Shown piece after piece: positions 38,412-46,375 of a stretch of DNA of 64,000 nucleotides. A model generated the notes under the pieces. It did no database searches, was not told the DNA's origin, and saw only the letters and a program-made list of their open reading frames with translations. Every line of letters begins with the position of its first letter. Positions within the stretch are counted from its first letter, which is position 1. The DNA comes from Micromonospora carbonacea (lineage in GTDB: Bacteria; Actinomycetota; Actinomycetes; Mycobacteriales; Micromonosporaceae): contig NZ_JACHMZ010000001.1 in NCBI RefSeq assembly GCF_014205165.1, positions 868,001-932,000 on the forward strand, in the 5' to 3' direction. A program made the translations under genes and the position numbers.

Positions 38412-38489
38412 TTGATCGACTTCATGTCGGCCGGATGGGGGTCTCCCGTCCCGTCGACACCGCCAGGTCACCGACGTGAAGTCGATCAA
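38412..38489. repeat. Dispersed palindromic repeat, TTGATCGACTTCATGTCGG family, copy 2
   Basis: TTGATCGACTTCATGTCGG (38412-38430) pairs with CCGACGTGAAGTCGATCAA (38471-38489), 19 bp with one G-U. The left arm is identical to the copy at 23770. Confidence 0.8.
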
Positions 38490-38558
38490 CTCGGCCGCGC
38501 ACCACTGCGCTCGCGCGGGGGGCTGTGGTGGTGCCGGCGCGGGGTGGGGTGGGGGTGG

Positions 38559-38610
38559 TTAAGAAGGGGCCCCTGCTCTACAGAATGCGTTAACAGGGGG
38601 CCCTTCCTTT
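38559..38610 (-). repeat. Composite GTTAACAGGGGGCCCTTCCTT repeat, copy D
   Basis: TTAAGAAGGGGCCCCTGCTC, then ATGCGTTAACAGGGGGCCC and TTCCTTTC. Read on the minus strand it begins a few bases after the mce stop codon, as copies A and B do after their genes. Confidence 0.8.
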
Positions 38611-38616
38611 CACCTT

Positions 38617-39087
38617 TCACCGCCGGGCGGGCTCGACCAGCTCGACGAGGACGCCGCCCGCGTCCTTCGGGTGGACGAAGTTGATCCGGGAGTCGGCGGT
38701 GCCCCGGCGCGGGGTCTCGAAGAGCAGCCGCAGGCCGCGCTCGCGCAGCGCCGCGCACGCCGCGTCGATGTCGGCCACCGTGTACGCCACCTGCTGCACG
38801 CCGGGCCCCGAGCGGTCGAGGAACTTGGCGATGGTCGACTCCGGGGTGAGCGGGGCGAGCAGTTGCACGCAGCCGCCCTCGGCGGTCGGCCCGACCGTCA
38901 GCATCGCCTCGCGGACGCCCTGCTCGGTGTTGGTCTCGGTGTGCACGCAGCGCATGCCGAAGGTGCGCTGGTAGAAGTCGATCGCGGCGTCGAGGTCGGC
39001 GACGGCGATCCCGACGTGGTCGATGCGGCGCAGGCCGATGTCTGTGACGAAGTCGGCAGCGGGCTCGACGGGGGAGTTCTCAGCCAT
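38617..39087 (-). CDS. mce: Methylmalonyl-CoA epimerase
   Basis: 156 residues of the vicinal-oxygen-chelate fold: [25 protein letters not shown] in the first module with metal-binding His, GCVQLLAP, and LVELVEP with the final metal Glu in the second. It interconverts (2R)- and (2S)-methylmalonyl-CoA (and ethylmalonyl-CoA in some bacteria), linking propionyl-CoA or ethylmalonyl-CoA chemistry to the B12 mutases. It shares an 81-bp divergent region with the thiolase gene, where an acyl-CoA-type operator lies. CAGACT lies 6 nt before the ATG, compatible with a leaderless message. Confidence 0.92.
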   Translation of the reverse strand: MAENSPVEPAADFVTDIGLRRIDHVGIAVADLDAAIDFYQRTFGMRCVHTETNTEQGVREAMLTVGPTAEGGCVQLLAPLTPESTIAKFLDRSGPGVQQVAYTVADIDAACAALRERGLRLLFETPRRGTADSRINFVHPKDAGGVLVELVEPARR

Positions 39088-39116
39088 GGCGTTAGTCTGA
39101 CCGAACACCCGTCCAA

Positions 39117-39132
39117 CCGAACAATCGTTAAG
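39117..39132 (-). promoter_or_regulatory. Acyl-CoA-type operator (site c) between mce and thiolase
   Basis: CCGAACAATCGTTAAG; read on the minus strand it is CTTAACGATTGTTCGG, sharing CTTA and GTTC with the other sites. It overlaps TAAGGT (39129-39134), a good -10 for the thiolase gene. Confidence 0.55.
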
Positions 39133-39168
39133 GTTCACAGCTCGGCACCCCCCTCGGAGGGCAAGCAC

Positions 39169-40365
39169 ATGGCTTCGGTGATCGTCAGCGGCGCGCGGAC
39201 CCCGATGGGTCGCCTGCTCGGCAACCTCAAGGACCTTCCCGCCACCAAGCTCGGCGGCATCGCGATCAAGGCCGCGCTGGAGCGCGCCGGGGTGCCCCCC
39301 GAGCAGGTGCAGTACGTCATCATGGGCCAGGTCCTCCAGGCCGGCACCGGGCAGATCCCGGCCCGGCAGGCCGCCGTCGAGGCGGGCATCCCGATGTCCG
39401 TGCCGGCGCTGACGATCAACAAGGTCTGCCTCTCCGGCCTGGACGCGATCGCCCTGGCCGACCAGCTCATCCGGGCCGGCGAGTTCGACGTCGTGGTGGC
39501 CGGCGGCATGGAGTCGATGACCAACGCCCCGCACCTGCTGCTCGGCCAGCGCGCCGGCTACAAGTACGGCGACGTGACGATCAAGGACCACATGGCCCTC
39601 GACGGGCTGACCGACGCCTGGGACTGCTGCTCGATGGGCGAGTCCACCGAGCGGCACGGCGCGCGGCACGGCATCACCCGCGCCGAGCAGGACGCCTTCG
39701 CCGCCGCCAGCCACCAGCGGGCCGCCGCCGCGCAGAAGAACGGCCACTTCGCCGACGAGATCACCCCGGTGGTCATCCCGCAGCGCAAGGGCGACCCGGT
39801 GGTGATCAGCGAGGACGAGGGCATCCGCCCGGACACCACCGTCGAGTCGCTGGGCCGGCTGCGCCCCGCCTTCACCTCCGACGGCACGATCACCGCCGGC
39901 AGCGCCTCGCCGATCTCCGACGGGGCCGCGGCCGTGGTCGTGATGAGCGAGGCGAAGGCCCGGGAGCTGGGGCTGACCTGGCTCGCCGAGATCGGCGCGC
40001 ACGGCAACGTGGCGGGCCCCGACAACTCGCTGCACTCGCAGCCCTCCAACGCGATCAACCACGCGCTGCGCAAGGGCGGCCTGGGGGTGGAGGACCTCGA
40101 CCTGGTCGAGATCAACGAGGCGTTCGCCGCGGTCGGCATCCAGTCCATGCGCGACCTGGGCATCGGCGACGACAAGGTCAACGTCAACGGCGGCGCGATC
40201 GCGCTGGGCCACCCGATCGGCATGTCCGGGGCCCGGCTGGTGCTCACCCTCGCCATGGAGCTGCGGCGGCGCGGCGGTGGCACCGGCGCGGCGGCGCTCT
40301 GCGGCGGCGGGGGCCAGGGCGACGCCCTGATCATCCACGTACCCGACCCCGCCGAGCAGCAGTGA
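39169..40365 (+). CDS. Acetyl-CoA C-acetyltransferase (thiolase)
   Basis: 398 residues. The acyl-accepting Cys87 is in [11 protein letters not shown], the base His348 in [11 protein letters not shown], and the second Cys378 in [10 protein letters not shown]; these are the three catalytic residues of thiolases. It makes acetoacetyl-CoA from two acetyl-CoA or cleaves it. The ATG at 39169 follows GGAGG by 8 nt. The meaB start overlaps its stop, so the two are coupled. The same pair, beside an epimerase, is found in the Streptomyces filP-scy region. Confidence 0.94.
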   Translation: MASVIVSGARTPMGRLLGNLKDLPATKLGGIAIKAALERAGVPPEQVQYVIMGQVLQAGTGQIPARQAAVEAGIPMSVPALTINKVCLSGLDAIALADQLIRAGEFDVVVAGGMESMTNAPHLLLGQRAGYKYGDVTIKDHMALDGLTDAWDCCSMGESTERHGARHGITRAEQDAFAAASHQRAAAAQKNGHFADEITPVVIPQRKGDPVVISEDEGIRPDTTVESLGRLRPAFTSDGTITAGSASPISDGAAAVVVMSEAKARELGLTWLAEIGAHGNVAGPDNSLHSQPSNAINHALRKGGLGVEDLDLVEINEAFAAVGIQSMRDLGIGDDKVNVNGGAIALGHPIGMSGARLVLTLAMELRRRGGGTGAAALCGGGGQGDALIIHVPDPAEQQ

Positions 40366-41366
40366 GCGGAGCCGTCGCGCAGGTCCCGGCCGGCGGCGTG
40401 CCGTCGGTGCGCCGCAGCCGGGACGTGCCGATGCTCGTGGAGCGGGCCCGCGCCGGCGACCCGCGCGCCGTGGCCCGGCTGATCACCCTGGTCGAATCCG
40501 GCGACGAGGTGTTGCCCCGGGTGGCGGCGGCCCTCGCGCCGTACGCCGGGCAGGCCCAGGTGGTCGGGCTGACCGGGTCGCCCGGGGTGGGCAAGTCGAC
40601 CACCACCAACGAGCTGGTCCGGGCGCTGCGCTCGCGCGGGCACCGGGTCGGGGTGCTGGCCGTCGACCCGTCCAGCCCGTTCACCGGCGGGGCGATCCTC
40701 GGCGACCGGGTCCGGATGCAGGACCACGCCACCGACCCGGGCGTCTACATCCGGTCGATGTCCAGCCGGGGCCACCTCGGCGGGCTGTCGGCGGCGACCC
40801 CGCAGGCGGTGCGGGTGCTGGAGGGCGCCGGCTGCGACGTGGTGCTGGTGGAGACCGTCGGCGTCGGGCAGGCCGAGGTCGAGGTCGCCTCGCTGGCCGA
40901 CACGACGCTGGTGCTGCTCGCCCCGGGCATGGGCGACGCGATCCAGGCGGTGAAGGCCGGCATCCTGGAGATCGCCGACGTCTTCGTGGTCAACAAGGCC
41001 GACCGCGACGGCGCAGACGCCACCGTCCGCGACATCCAGGGCATGATCGCCCTCGGCGAGCGGGGGCCCGGCGAGTGGCGGCCGCAGGTGGTGCGGTCGG
41101 TCGCCGCGCGGGGCGAGGGGATCGACGACGTCGCCGCCGCGATCGACAAGCACCGCGGCTGGCTGGTCGAGCACGACGAGCTGCGCCGCCGCCGCGAGAA
41201 GCGGGCCGCCGCCGAGATCGAGGCGATCACGCTGGGCGTGCTGCGGGCGCGGATCGGTTCGCTGCACGACGGTACGGAGCTGCCGGCGCTCGCCGCGAAG
41301 GTGGCCGAGGGGGCGCTCGACCCGTACGCCGCCGCCGACGAGTTGCTGGCCCAGATCGGCTCCTGA
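40362..41366 (+). CDS. meaB: MeaB-type G-protein chaperone of B12-dependent mutases
   Basis: 334 residues. The P-loop GSPGVGKST lies at 72-80, followed by [40 protein letters not shown] and the guanine-binding NKADRDGA. These are signatures of the MeaB/ArgK GTPases. MeaB loads adenosylcobalamin onto methylmalonyl-type mutases, protects them and helps exchange damaged cofactor; the IcmA and Ecm enzymes encoded nearby are the likely clients. The GTG start overlaps the thiolase stop (GTGA). Confidence 0.92.
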   Translation: MSGAVAQVPAGGVPSVRRSRDVPMLVERARAGDPRAVARLITLVESGDEVLPRVAAALAPYAGQAQVVGLTGSPGVGKSTTTNELVRALRSRGHRVGVLAVDPSSPFTGGAILGDRVRMQDHATDPGVYIRSMSSRGHLGGLSAATPQAVRVLEGAGCDVVLVETVGVGQAEVEVASLADTTLVLLAPGMGDAIQAVKAGILEIADVFVVNKADRDGADATVRDIQGMIALGERGPGEWRPQVVRSVAARGEGIDDVAAAIDKHRGWLVEHDELRRRREKRAAAEIEAITLGVLRARIGSLHDGTELPALAAKVAEGALDPYAAADELLAQIGS

Positions 41367-41395
41367 CGCGTCCACTGCGGACCCCCGGCAACGAG

Positions 41396-41434
41396 TACGC
41401 TCGCACCGCCCCACGGTCGGCGTGGGGCGGTGCG
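41396..41434 (+). promoter_or_regulatory. TACGCT -10 element fused to a 14-bp hairpin
   Basis: TACGCT (41396-41401) is directly followed by a perfect 14-bp stem with the loop GTCGG (41402-41434). The stem could end the meaB transcript or form a structured 5' leader for the Asp23 gene. Confidence 0.5.
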
Positions 41435-41454
41435 CGCGTGTTGGGGGAGAGGTC

Positions 41455-41868
41455 ATGGCTGACGAGGCGACGCAGGAGCTGTCGGTGACGCCGGACGCGG
41501 TGGCGGGCGGGACCACCCACGTCTCCGACGAGGTGGTGGAGAAGATCGCGGTGGCCGCCGCGCGGTCCGTCCCCGGGGTGGCCGACCTCGGTGGCGACGT
41601 GGCCCGGTTCTTCAACGCCGTCTTCGACCGAGTCGGGCTGGACCAGGTCGGCGATGCCCGGCGCGGCTGCTCGGCGCACGTCACGAACGGCGCGGCCGTG
41701 GTCAACCTGGTCGTCGTGCTCGACGCCGGCCGGCCGGTGCCGGAGGTGACCGACGGGGTGCGGGCGGCGGTGACCCGGGCCGTCGAGGCGTACGGGCTGC
41801 GGGTCGACGAGATCAACATCCGGGTGGACGACGTGGCGCTCGGCGACCCCGCCGCCGCGCCGGCCTGA
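41455..41868 (+). CDS. Asp23/Gls24 family protein
   Basis: 137 residues with the Asp23/DUF322 core (VSDEVVEKIAVAAARSVPGVADLGG, then VVNLVVVLDAGRPVPEVTDGVRAAV and INIRVDDV). Family members are cytoplasmic or membrane-associated and linked to envelope or alkaline stress. In place of a membrane anchor this protein has only polar ends. GGGGGAGAGG precedes the ATG. It sits between meaB and icmA without an obvious metabolic link. Confidence 0.85.
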   Translation: MADEATQELSVTPDAVAGGTTHVSDEVVEKIAVAAARSVPGVADLGGDVARFFNAVFDRVGLDQVGDARRGCSAHVTNGAAVVNLVVVLDAGRPVPEVTDGVRAAVTRAVEAYGLRVDEINIRVDDVALGDPAAAPA

Positions 41869-41894
41869 CCGGGTTACCTGCCGGTACACGACTC

Positions 41895-41925
41895 CTTAGC
41901 GATCGTTCAGGCCGGGGGCTACACT
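41895..41925 (+). promoter_or_regulatory. icmA promoter with acyl-CoA-type operator (site d)
   Basis: CTTAGCGATCGTTCAG (41895-41910) is the best version of the shared motif and is nearly palindromic about CGATCG. TTAGCG inside it can be the -35; TACACT (41920-41925) follows after 18 bp. The hbd promoter has the same geometry. Confidence 0.65.
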
Positions 41926-41962
41926 CGGTCCTCTGACGAGGACTCGAGGAGGAGCCCTGCGC

Positions 41963-43651
41963 ATGGACGCCGACGAGATCGCCGCCGGACGGGCGCGCTG
42001 GCAGGCCCGCTACGACGCCGCGCGGAAGCGGGACGCCGACTTCACCACGCTCTCCGGGATGCCCGTCGACCCGGTCTACGGGCCGCCCGAGGGCGTCGCC
42101 CACCCCGGCTTCGAGCGGATCGGCTGGCCGGGGGAGTTCCCGTACACCCGGGGGTTGTATCCCACCGGCTACCGGGGGCGGACCTGGACGATCCGGCAGT
42201 TCGCCGGCTTCGGCAACGCCCGGCAGACCAACGAGCGCTACAAGATGATCCTCGGCGCGGGCGGCGGCGGCCTCTCCGTCGCGTTCGACATGCCGACGCT
42301 GATGGGCCGCGACTCCGACGACCCGCAGGCCCTCGGCGAGGTGGGGCACTGCGGGGTGGCGGTCGACTCCGCCGCCGACATGGAGACGCTCTTCGACGGC
42401 ATCGACCTCGCCGGCGTCACCACCTCGATGACCATCTCCGGGCCGGCGGTGCCGGTGTTCTGCATGTACCTGGTCGCCGCCGAGCGGCAGGGCGCCGACG
42501 TGTCCACCCTGGACGGCACCCTCCAGACGGACATCTTCAAGGAGTACATCGCGCAGAAGGAGTGGCTCTTCGACCCCGAGCCGCACCTGCGCCTCATCGG
42601 CGACCTGATGGAATACTGCGCGCGCGAGATCCCCCGGTACAAGCCGCTCTCCGTCTCCGGCTACCACATCCGGGAGGCCGGCGCGACCGCCGCGCAGGAG
42701 CTGGCGTACACCCTCGCCGACGGCTTCGGCTACGTCGAGCTGGGGCTGTCGCGCGGGCTGGACGTGAACGTCTTCGCCCCCGGGCTCAGCTTCTTCTTCG
42801 ACTCGCACGTGGACTTCTTCGAGGAGATCGCGAAGTTCCGGGCCGCCCGCCGGATCTGGGCCCGCTGGCTGCGCGACGTCTACGGCGCGACCAGCGAGAA
42901 GGCGCAGTGGCTGCGGTTCCACACCCAGACCGCCGGGGTGTCGCTGACCGCCCAGCAGCCGGTCAACAACGTCGTACGCACCGCCGTCGAGGCGCTCGCC
43001 GCCGTGCTCGGCGGGACGAACTCGCTGCACACCAACGCCCTCGACGAGACCCTCGCGCTGCCCACCGACGAGTCCGCCGAGATCGCCCTGCGCACGCAGC
43101 AGGTGCTGATGGAGGAGACCGGCGTGGTCAACGTGGCGGATCCGCTCGGCGGCTCCTGGTACGTCGAGGCGCTGACCGACAAGATCGAGGCCGAGGCGGA
43201 GGAGATCTTCGCCCGCATCCGGCAGCTTGGCGGGGACGGGCCGCACCGGATCGGTCCGATGACCTCCGGCATCCTGCGCGGCATCGAGGACGGCTGGTTC
43301 ACCGGGCACATCGCCGAGTCCGCCTTCGTCTACCAGCAGGCCCTCGAAAAGGGCGACAAGCGCATCGTCGGCGTCAACTGCCACACCGGCACCATCGCCA
43401 AGGACCTGGAGATCCTGCGCATCTCGCACGAGGTCGAGGTGGAGCAGCGCCGGGTGCTCGCCGAGCGCAAGGCGGCCCGCGACGACACGGCGGTACGCGC
43501 GGCGGTGACCCGGATGGTCGAGGTCGGCCGCACCGGCGACAACATGATCCCGGCCATGCTCGACGCCGTCCGCGCCGAGGCGACCCTCGGCGAGATCTGC
43601 GACGCGCTGCGCGCCGAGTGGGGCACCTACCGCGAGCCGGCCCGCTTCTGA
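41963..43651 (+). CDS. icmA: Isobutyryl-CoA mutase large subunit
   Basis: 562 residues, TIM-barrel subunit of a B12 mutase with no cobalamin domain. Two residues decide substrate: Phe80 in WTIRQFAGF (Tyr in methylmalonyl-CoA mutase) and Gln198 in [10 protein letters not shown] (Arg in methylmalonyl-CoA mutase). This Phe/Gln pair is the isobutyryl-CoA mutase signature of Streptomyces IcmA, which converts isobutyryl-CoA to n-butyryl-CoA. Length (IcmA about 566) and sequence agree, as does location near filP/scy. The small B12 subunit IcmB is not in the window. GAGGAGG precedes the ATG. Confidence 0.92.
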   Translation: MDADEIAAGRARWQARYDAARKRDADFTTLSGMPVDPVYGPPEGVAHPGFERIGWPGEFPYTRGLYPTGYRGRTWTIRQFAGFGNARQTNERYKMILGAGGGGLSVAFDMPTLMGRDSDDPQALGEVGHCGVAVDSAADMETLFDGIDLAGVTTSMTISGPAVPVFCMYLVAAERQGADVSTLDGTLQTDIFKEYIAQKEWLFDPEPHLRLIGDLMEYCAREIPRYKPLSVSGYHIREAGATAAQELAYTLADGFGYVELGLSRGLDVNVFAPGLSFFFDSHVDFFEEIAKFRAARRIWARWLRDVYGATSEKAQWLRFHTQTAGVSLTAQQPVNNVVRTAVEALAAVLGGTNSLHTNALDETLALPTDESAEIALRTQQVLMEETGVVNVADPLGGSWYVEALTDKIEAEAEEIFARIRQLGGDGPHRIGPMTSGILRGIEDGWFTGHIAESAFVYQQALEKGDKRIVGVNCHTGTIAKDLEILRISHEVEVEQRRVLAERKAARDDTAVRAAVTRMVEVGRTGDNMIPAMLDAVRAEATLGEICDALRAEWGTYREPARF

Positions 43652-43655
43652 CAGG

Positions 43656-43711
43656 TGCAAGGAAGGGTCCCTTCCTATCCGAAAAGCGATAGGAAGGGAC
43701 CCTTCCTTGCA
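43656..43711. terminator. 24-bp perfect hairpin after icmA
   Basis: Two 24-nt arms (43656-43679 and 43688-43711) pair without a mismatch round an 8-nt loop CGAAAAGC. The left arm starts with AAGGAAGGG 8 bases after the icmA stop, like the other stop-proximal repeats. It probably terminates icmA and may be a related dispersed element. Confidence 0.85.
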
Positions 43712-43793
43712 GGCCGGGGCGGGGGTGAGAGTCGCAACTGTCGCCGTCGCGGTTGATCTGAGTTCGGCGGGACACGTGCGAGACTAGATAACC

Positions 43794-44708
43794 ATGAGCG
43801 ACCCACGGATCACCTCGTCGATCTTCACCCGCGGCGCGGTCGACCTCAGCGGACTGCGCAACACCGCACCGCCCGCCACCCGCCCCAGCACACCGGCCCA
43901 GGCCGGTCCGTCCTCCGGGCTGCCGGCCGCCGCCGGCGGCGGCTCCGTGATCGACGTGACAGAGGCCAACCTCCAGGCCGAGGTGCTCGAACGGTCCACC
44001 ACGATGCCCGTCGTCGTCTTCTTCGGCGCGGCCGGCTACCCGGAGAGCGACCAGTTCGCCCCGCTGCTGGAGCGGCTGGCCGCCGAGGGCGGCGGCGCGT
44101 GGGCGCTGGCCCGCATCGACGTCCAGGAAAACCCGCGGATCGCTCAGATGTTCCAGGTGCAGGGGGTCCCGACGGTCTACGCGGTGGTCGGCGGCCGGCC
44201 CGTCGACGCGTTCTCGGGTGCGGTCCCCGAGGCCCAGCTGCGGCAGTGGATCGGCGCGGTGCTCAAGGCCGGCGGCGTCGACGTCGCCGCACCGGGCGAC
44301 CCCCGCCTCGACGAGGCCGACGACGCCCTGATGAGCGGCGACCTGGACGCGGCCGAGGAGGCGTACCGGAAGATCCTCGCCGAGTCGCCGGCGGACGCCG
44401 CGGCCGAGGCCGGCCTGGCCCAGGTCGGGCTGGCCCGCCGGGTCGCCGGCGCCGACCCGCGCGCGGCGCTCGCCGCCGCCGAGGCCAACCCCGGCGACGT
44501 GCCCGCCCACTTGCTCGCCGCCGACATCGAGGTGCTCAGCGGCATGGCCGAGCAGGCGTACGCCCGCCTGGTCGACCTGGTGCGCCGCACCTCCGGCGAC
44601 GACCGGGACAAGGCGCGCCAGCACCTGATCGCCCTGTTCACCGTCGCCGGCCCGGACGACCCCGCCGTCGCCTCCGCCCGCCGGGCCCTGGCCAGCGCCC
44701 TGTTCTGA
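43794..44708 (+). CDS. Thioredoxin-fold co-chaperone with TPR (CnoX/YbbN-like)
   Basis: 304 residues. After a low-complexity Pro/Ala head (residues 20-50) a thioredoxin domain runs to about 165, with VIDVTEAN, VVVFFGAAGYPESDQF and VQGVPTVYAVVGG. The usual C-x-x-C is absent: AAGYPES occupies that loop, so no redox activity is expected. The C-terminal part is TPR-like (AAEEAYRKILAESPADAAAEAGLAQVGLARR). This is the architecture of YbbN/CnoX holdases that work with GroEL/DnaK. TAGATA lies 3 nt before the ATG. Confidence 0.87.
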   Translation: MSDPRITSSIFTRGAVDLSGLRNTAPPATRPSTPAQAGPSSGLPAAAGGGSVIDVTEANLQAEVLERSTTMPVVVFFGAAGYPESDQFAPLLERLAAEGGGAWALARIDVQENPRIAQMFQVQGVPTVYAVVGGRPVDAFSGAVPEAQLRQWIGAVLKAGGVDVAAPGDPRLDEADDALMSGDLDAAEEAYRKILAESPADAAAEAGLAQVGLARRVAGADPRAALAAAEANPGDVPAHLLAADIEVLSGMAEQAYARLVDLVRRTSGDDRDKARQHLIALFTVAGPDDPAVASARRALASALF

Positions 44709-44773
44709 GTTCCGCCGTACGCCAGCGCGGGCCGGCGTTCGCCGGCCCGCCCGACCCACGAGGACGGGAGCCC

Positions 44774-46168
44774 ATGATGCGCCGGATCGCCGTCCTCGAC
44801 GCGCCGTCCAACCTCGGGCTGCGCCCGCCCACCCCCACCGCCGTCCCCGGCTGCGCCAAGGCACCGGGAGCGCTGCGCGACCAGGGCCTGCTCGCCCGGC
44901 TGCGCGCGCGCGACGCCGGCTGCCTCACCCCGCCCCGGTACGACCCGGGCGACTGGCGCCCCGGCGACGGCGTCTGCCACGCCCCGGAGATCGCCGCGTA
45001 CTCGGCGGCGCTGGCCGACCGGATCGGGGCGATCATCGACCGGGGGGAGTTCCCGCTCGTCCTCGGCGGGGACTGCTCGATCCTGCTCGGCTCGGCGCTG
45101 GCCATGCACCGCCTCGGCGAGGCGGTCGGCGGGCGGATCGGGCTCGTCTTCGTCGACGGCCACTCCGACTTCCGGCACCCCGGCAACGCCTCGTACGTCG
45201 GCGCGGCGGCCGGGGAGGACCTGGCGCTGGTCACCGGGCGGGGGCAGGCCGACCTGGCCGCGATCGAGGGGCGGCGACCCTACTTCCGCGACATCGACGT
45301 GGTGGTCCTCGGCATCCGCGCCCAGGACGAGTACCGCCTCGACCTCCAGGCCGCCGGCATCACCACCCGGCCGGTGCCGGCGCTGCGCGCCGAGGGCGCG
45401 GCCCGCACCGCCCAGTGGGCCCACGAGGAGCTGGCCGACTGCGCCGGCTACTGGGTGCACGTCGACGTCGACGTGCTCGACCCGGCGGTGATGCCGGCGG
45501 TCGACGCACCGGACGCGGGCGGGATCGCCTTCGCCGAGCTGGAGATCCTGCTCGCCGGCCTGGTCGACACCCCGCACTGCCTCGGGGTGGAGCTGACCGT
45601 CTTCGACCCCGACTACGACGTCGACGGCGCGTACGCCGCCGAGATCGTCAACACGGTGGTGGCCGGGCTCGCCCCGGTGACCGCCCCGAGCGCGGTGCCG
45701 CCCCGCCTGCTGCCGGCGGCCCCGGAGACCCGTCTGGTCCCGGCGGCCCCGGAACCCCGCCTGCCTCCCGGGTCCCGCCCGTTCCCGGCCCCGGAGCGGC
45801 TGGCGCCCGCCGGCCCGGACGGCCCGGCCGCCGACCCGCTGGCCGCTGCCGTCGACCCGCTGGCCGCCGACCTGTCGGCCGCAGCCGGTGCGCCGCCGGC
45901 CGCAGCCGGTGCGCCGACCGACCCGCCGGCCGGGCCGGACAGGACCGGGGGCGGGCCGGTGGGACCGGCTGGGCGGGTCGACGATGCCGGCCTCGTCGCG
46001 GGCTATCCACCCGGCCCGACGGGGACCGCCCCGCTGCTGGAGCCCGTCGGGCCGCCGGCCTCGGCCGGGCCGGGCCTGCTGCGCCGGGTCACCGGGGCGG
46101 CCCCGGGCGACGCCCCGCCGCCCTCCGAGGACGGTGCCCCGCCCCGGCCGGCGGCCGGCATCGCCTGA
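44774..46168 (+). CDS. Arginase/agmatinase-family protein with C-terminal extension
   Basis: 464 residues. The first 310 form a ureohydrolase fold with two-metal motifs GGDCS (98-102), DGHSD (128-132) and DVDVLDP (231-237). The first motif has Cys101 where arginases and agmatinases have His, a metal ligand. The last about 140 residues are Pro/Ala/Gly-rich with repeats such as LPAAPETRLVPAAPEPRLPP and AAGAPPAAAGAPTDPP, with no hydrophobic anchor; this tail is unusual in the family. The substrate is unclear: arginine, agmatine or formiminoglutamate are typical. The ATG at 44774 follows ACGGGAG. Confidence 0.8.
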   Translation: MMRRIAVLDAPSNLGLRPPTPTAVPGCAKAPGALRDQGLLARLRARDAGCLTPPRYDPGDWRPGDGVCHAPEIAAYSAALADRIGAIIDRGEFPLVLGGDCSILLGSALAMHRLGEAVGGRIGLVFVDGHSDFRHPGNASYVGAAAGEDLALVTGRGQADLAAIEGRRPYFRDIDVVVLGIRAQDEYRLDLQAAGITTRPVPALRAEGAARTAQWAHEELADCAGYWVHVDVDVLDPAVMPAVDAPDAGGIAFAELEILLAGLVDTPHCLGVELTVFDPDYDVDGAYAAEIVNTVVAGLAPVTAPSAVPPRLLPAAPETRLVPAAPEPRLPPGSRPFPAPERLAPAGPDGPAADPLAAAVDPLAADLSAAAGAPPAAAGAPTDPPAGPDRTGGGPVGPAGRVDDAGLVAGYPPGPTGTAPLLEPVGPPASAGPGLLRRVTGAAPGDAPPPSEDGAPPRPAAGIA

Positions 46169-46267
46169 CCGAGGGCCGCTGCTCCCCACCGCCCGCCGGT
46201 GCCGCCGCCGGTCTCGTCGTGGGCCGTCGCGGGGCTCGGGCGGGGGCGCGTGGGGCTCGGGCGTGCT

Positions 46268-46328
46268 GCCATGTCGGCGACATGGGGGCATCCCGCCGCC
46301 CCGGATACCGCTATGTCGCCGACATGGC
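46268..46328. repeat. Dispersed palindromic repeat, CATGTCGGC variant (copy 3)
   Basis: GCCATGTCGGCGACAT (46268-46283) and ATGTCGCCGACATGGC (46313-46328) form a perfect 16-bp inverted repeat; each arm is itself a small palindrome. The core ATGTCGG...ATGG.GG.ATCCC resembles the repeats at 23769 and 38412. It lies between convergent genes and may terminate both. Confidence 0.75.
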
Positions 46329-46375
46329 GGCCCGGCCCGGTGCGCGGCCCGCGCGGCGCGGCCCAGGCCGGGGCG

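Larger units (their letters stand above)
37950..38616. other. 667-bp intergenic region without a gene
   Basis: Between the FilP-like start and the mce stop I see no credible coding sequence. The first 350 bp is a G-rich tandem-like tract (repeats of GGTGGGCGG and TCGGGCG). After it come a dispersed palindrome (38412-38489) and repeat copy D (38559-38610). Confidence 0.7.

Noticed and set aside
35092..38415. A 1107-codon plus-strand frame across the two coiled-coil genes
   Set aside because: A Ser/Ala/Arg-rich shadow produced by the repetitive codons of the coiled coils on the other strand.
41963..43651. Annotation as methylmalonyl-CoA mutase
   Set aside because: Phe80 and Gln198 are the isobutyryl-CoA mutase residues, and the cobalamin-binding domain is absent.
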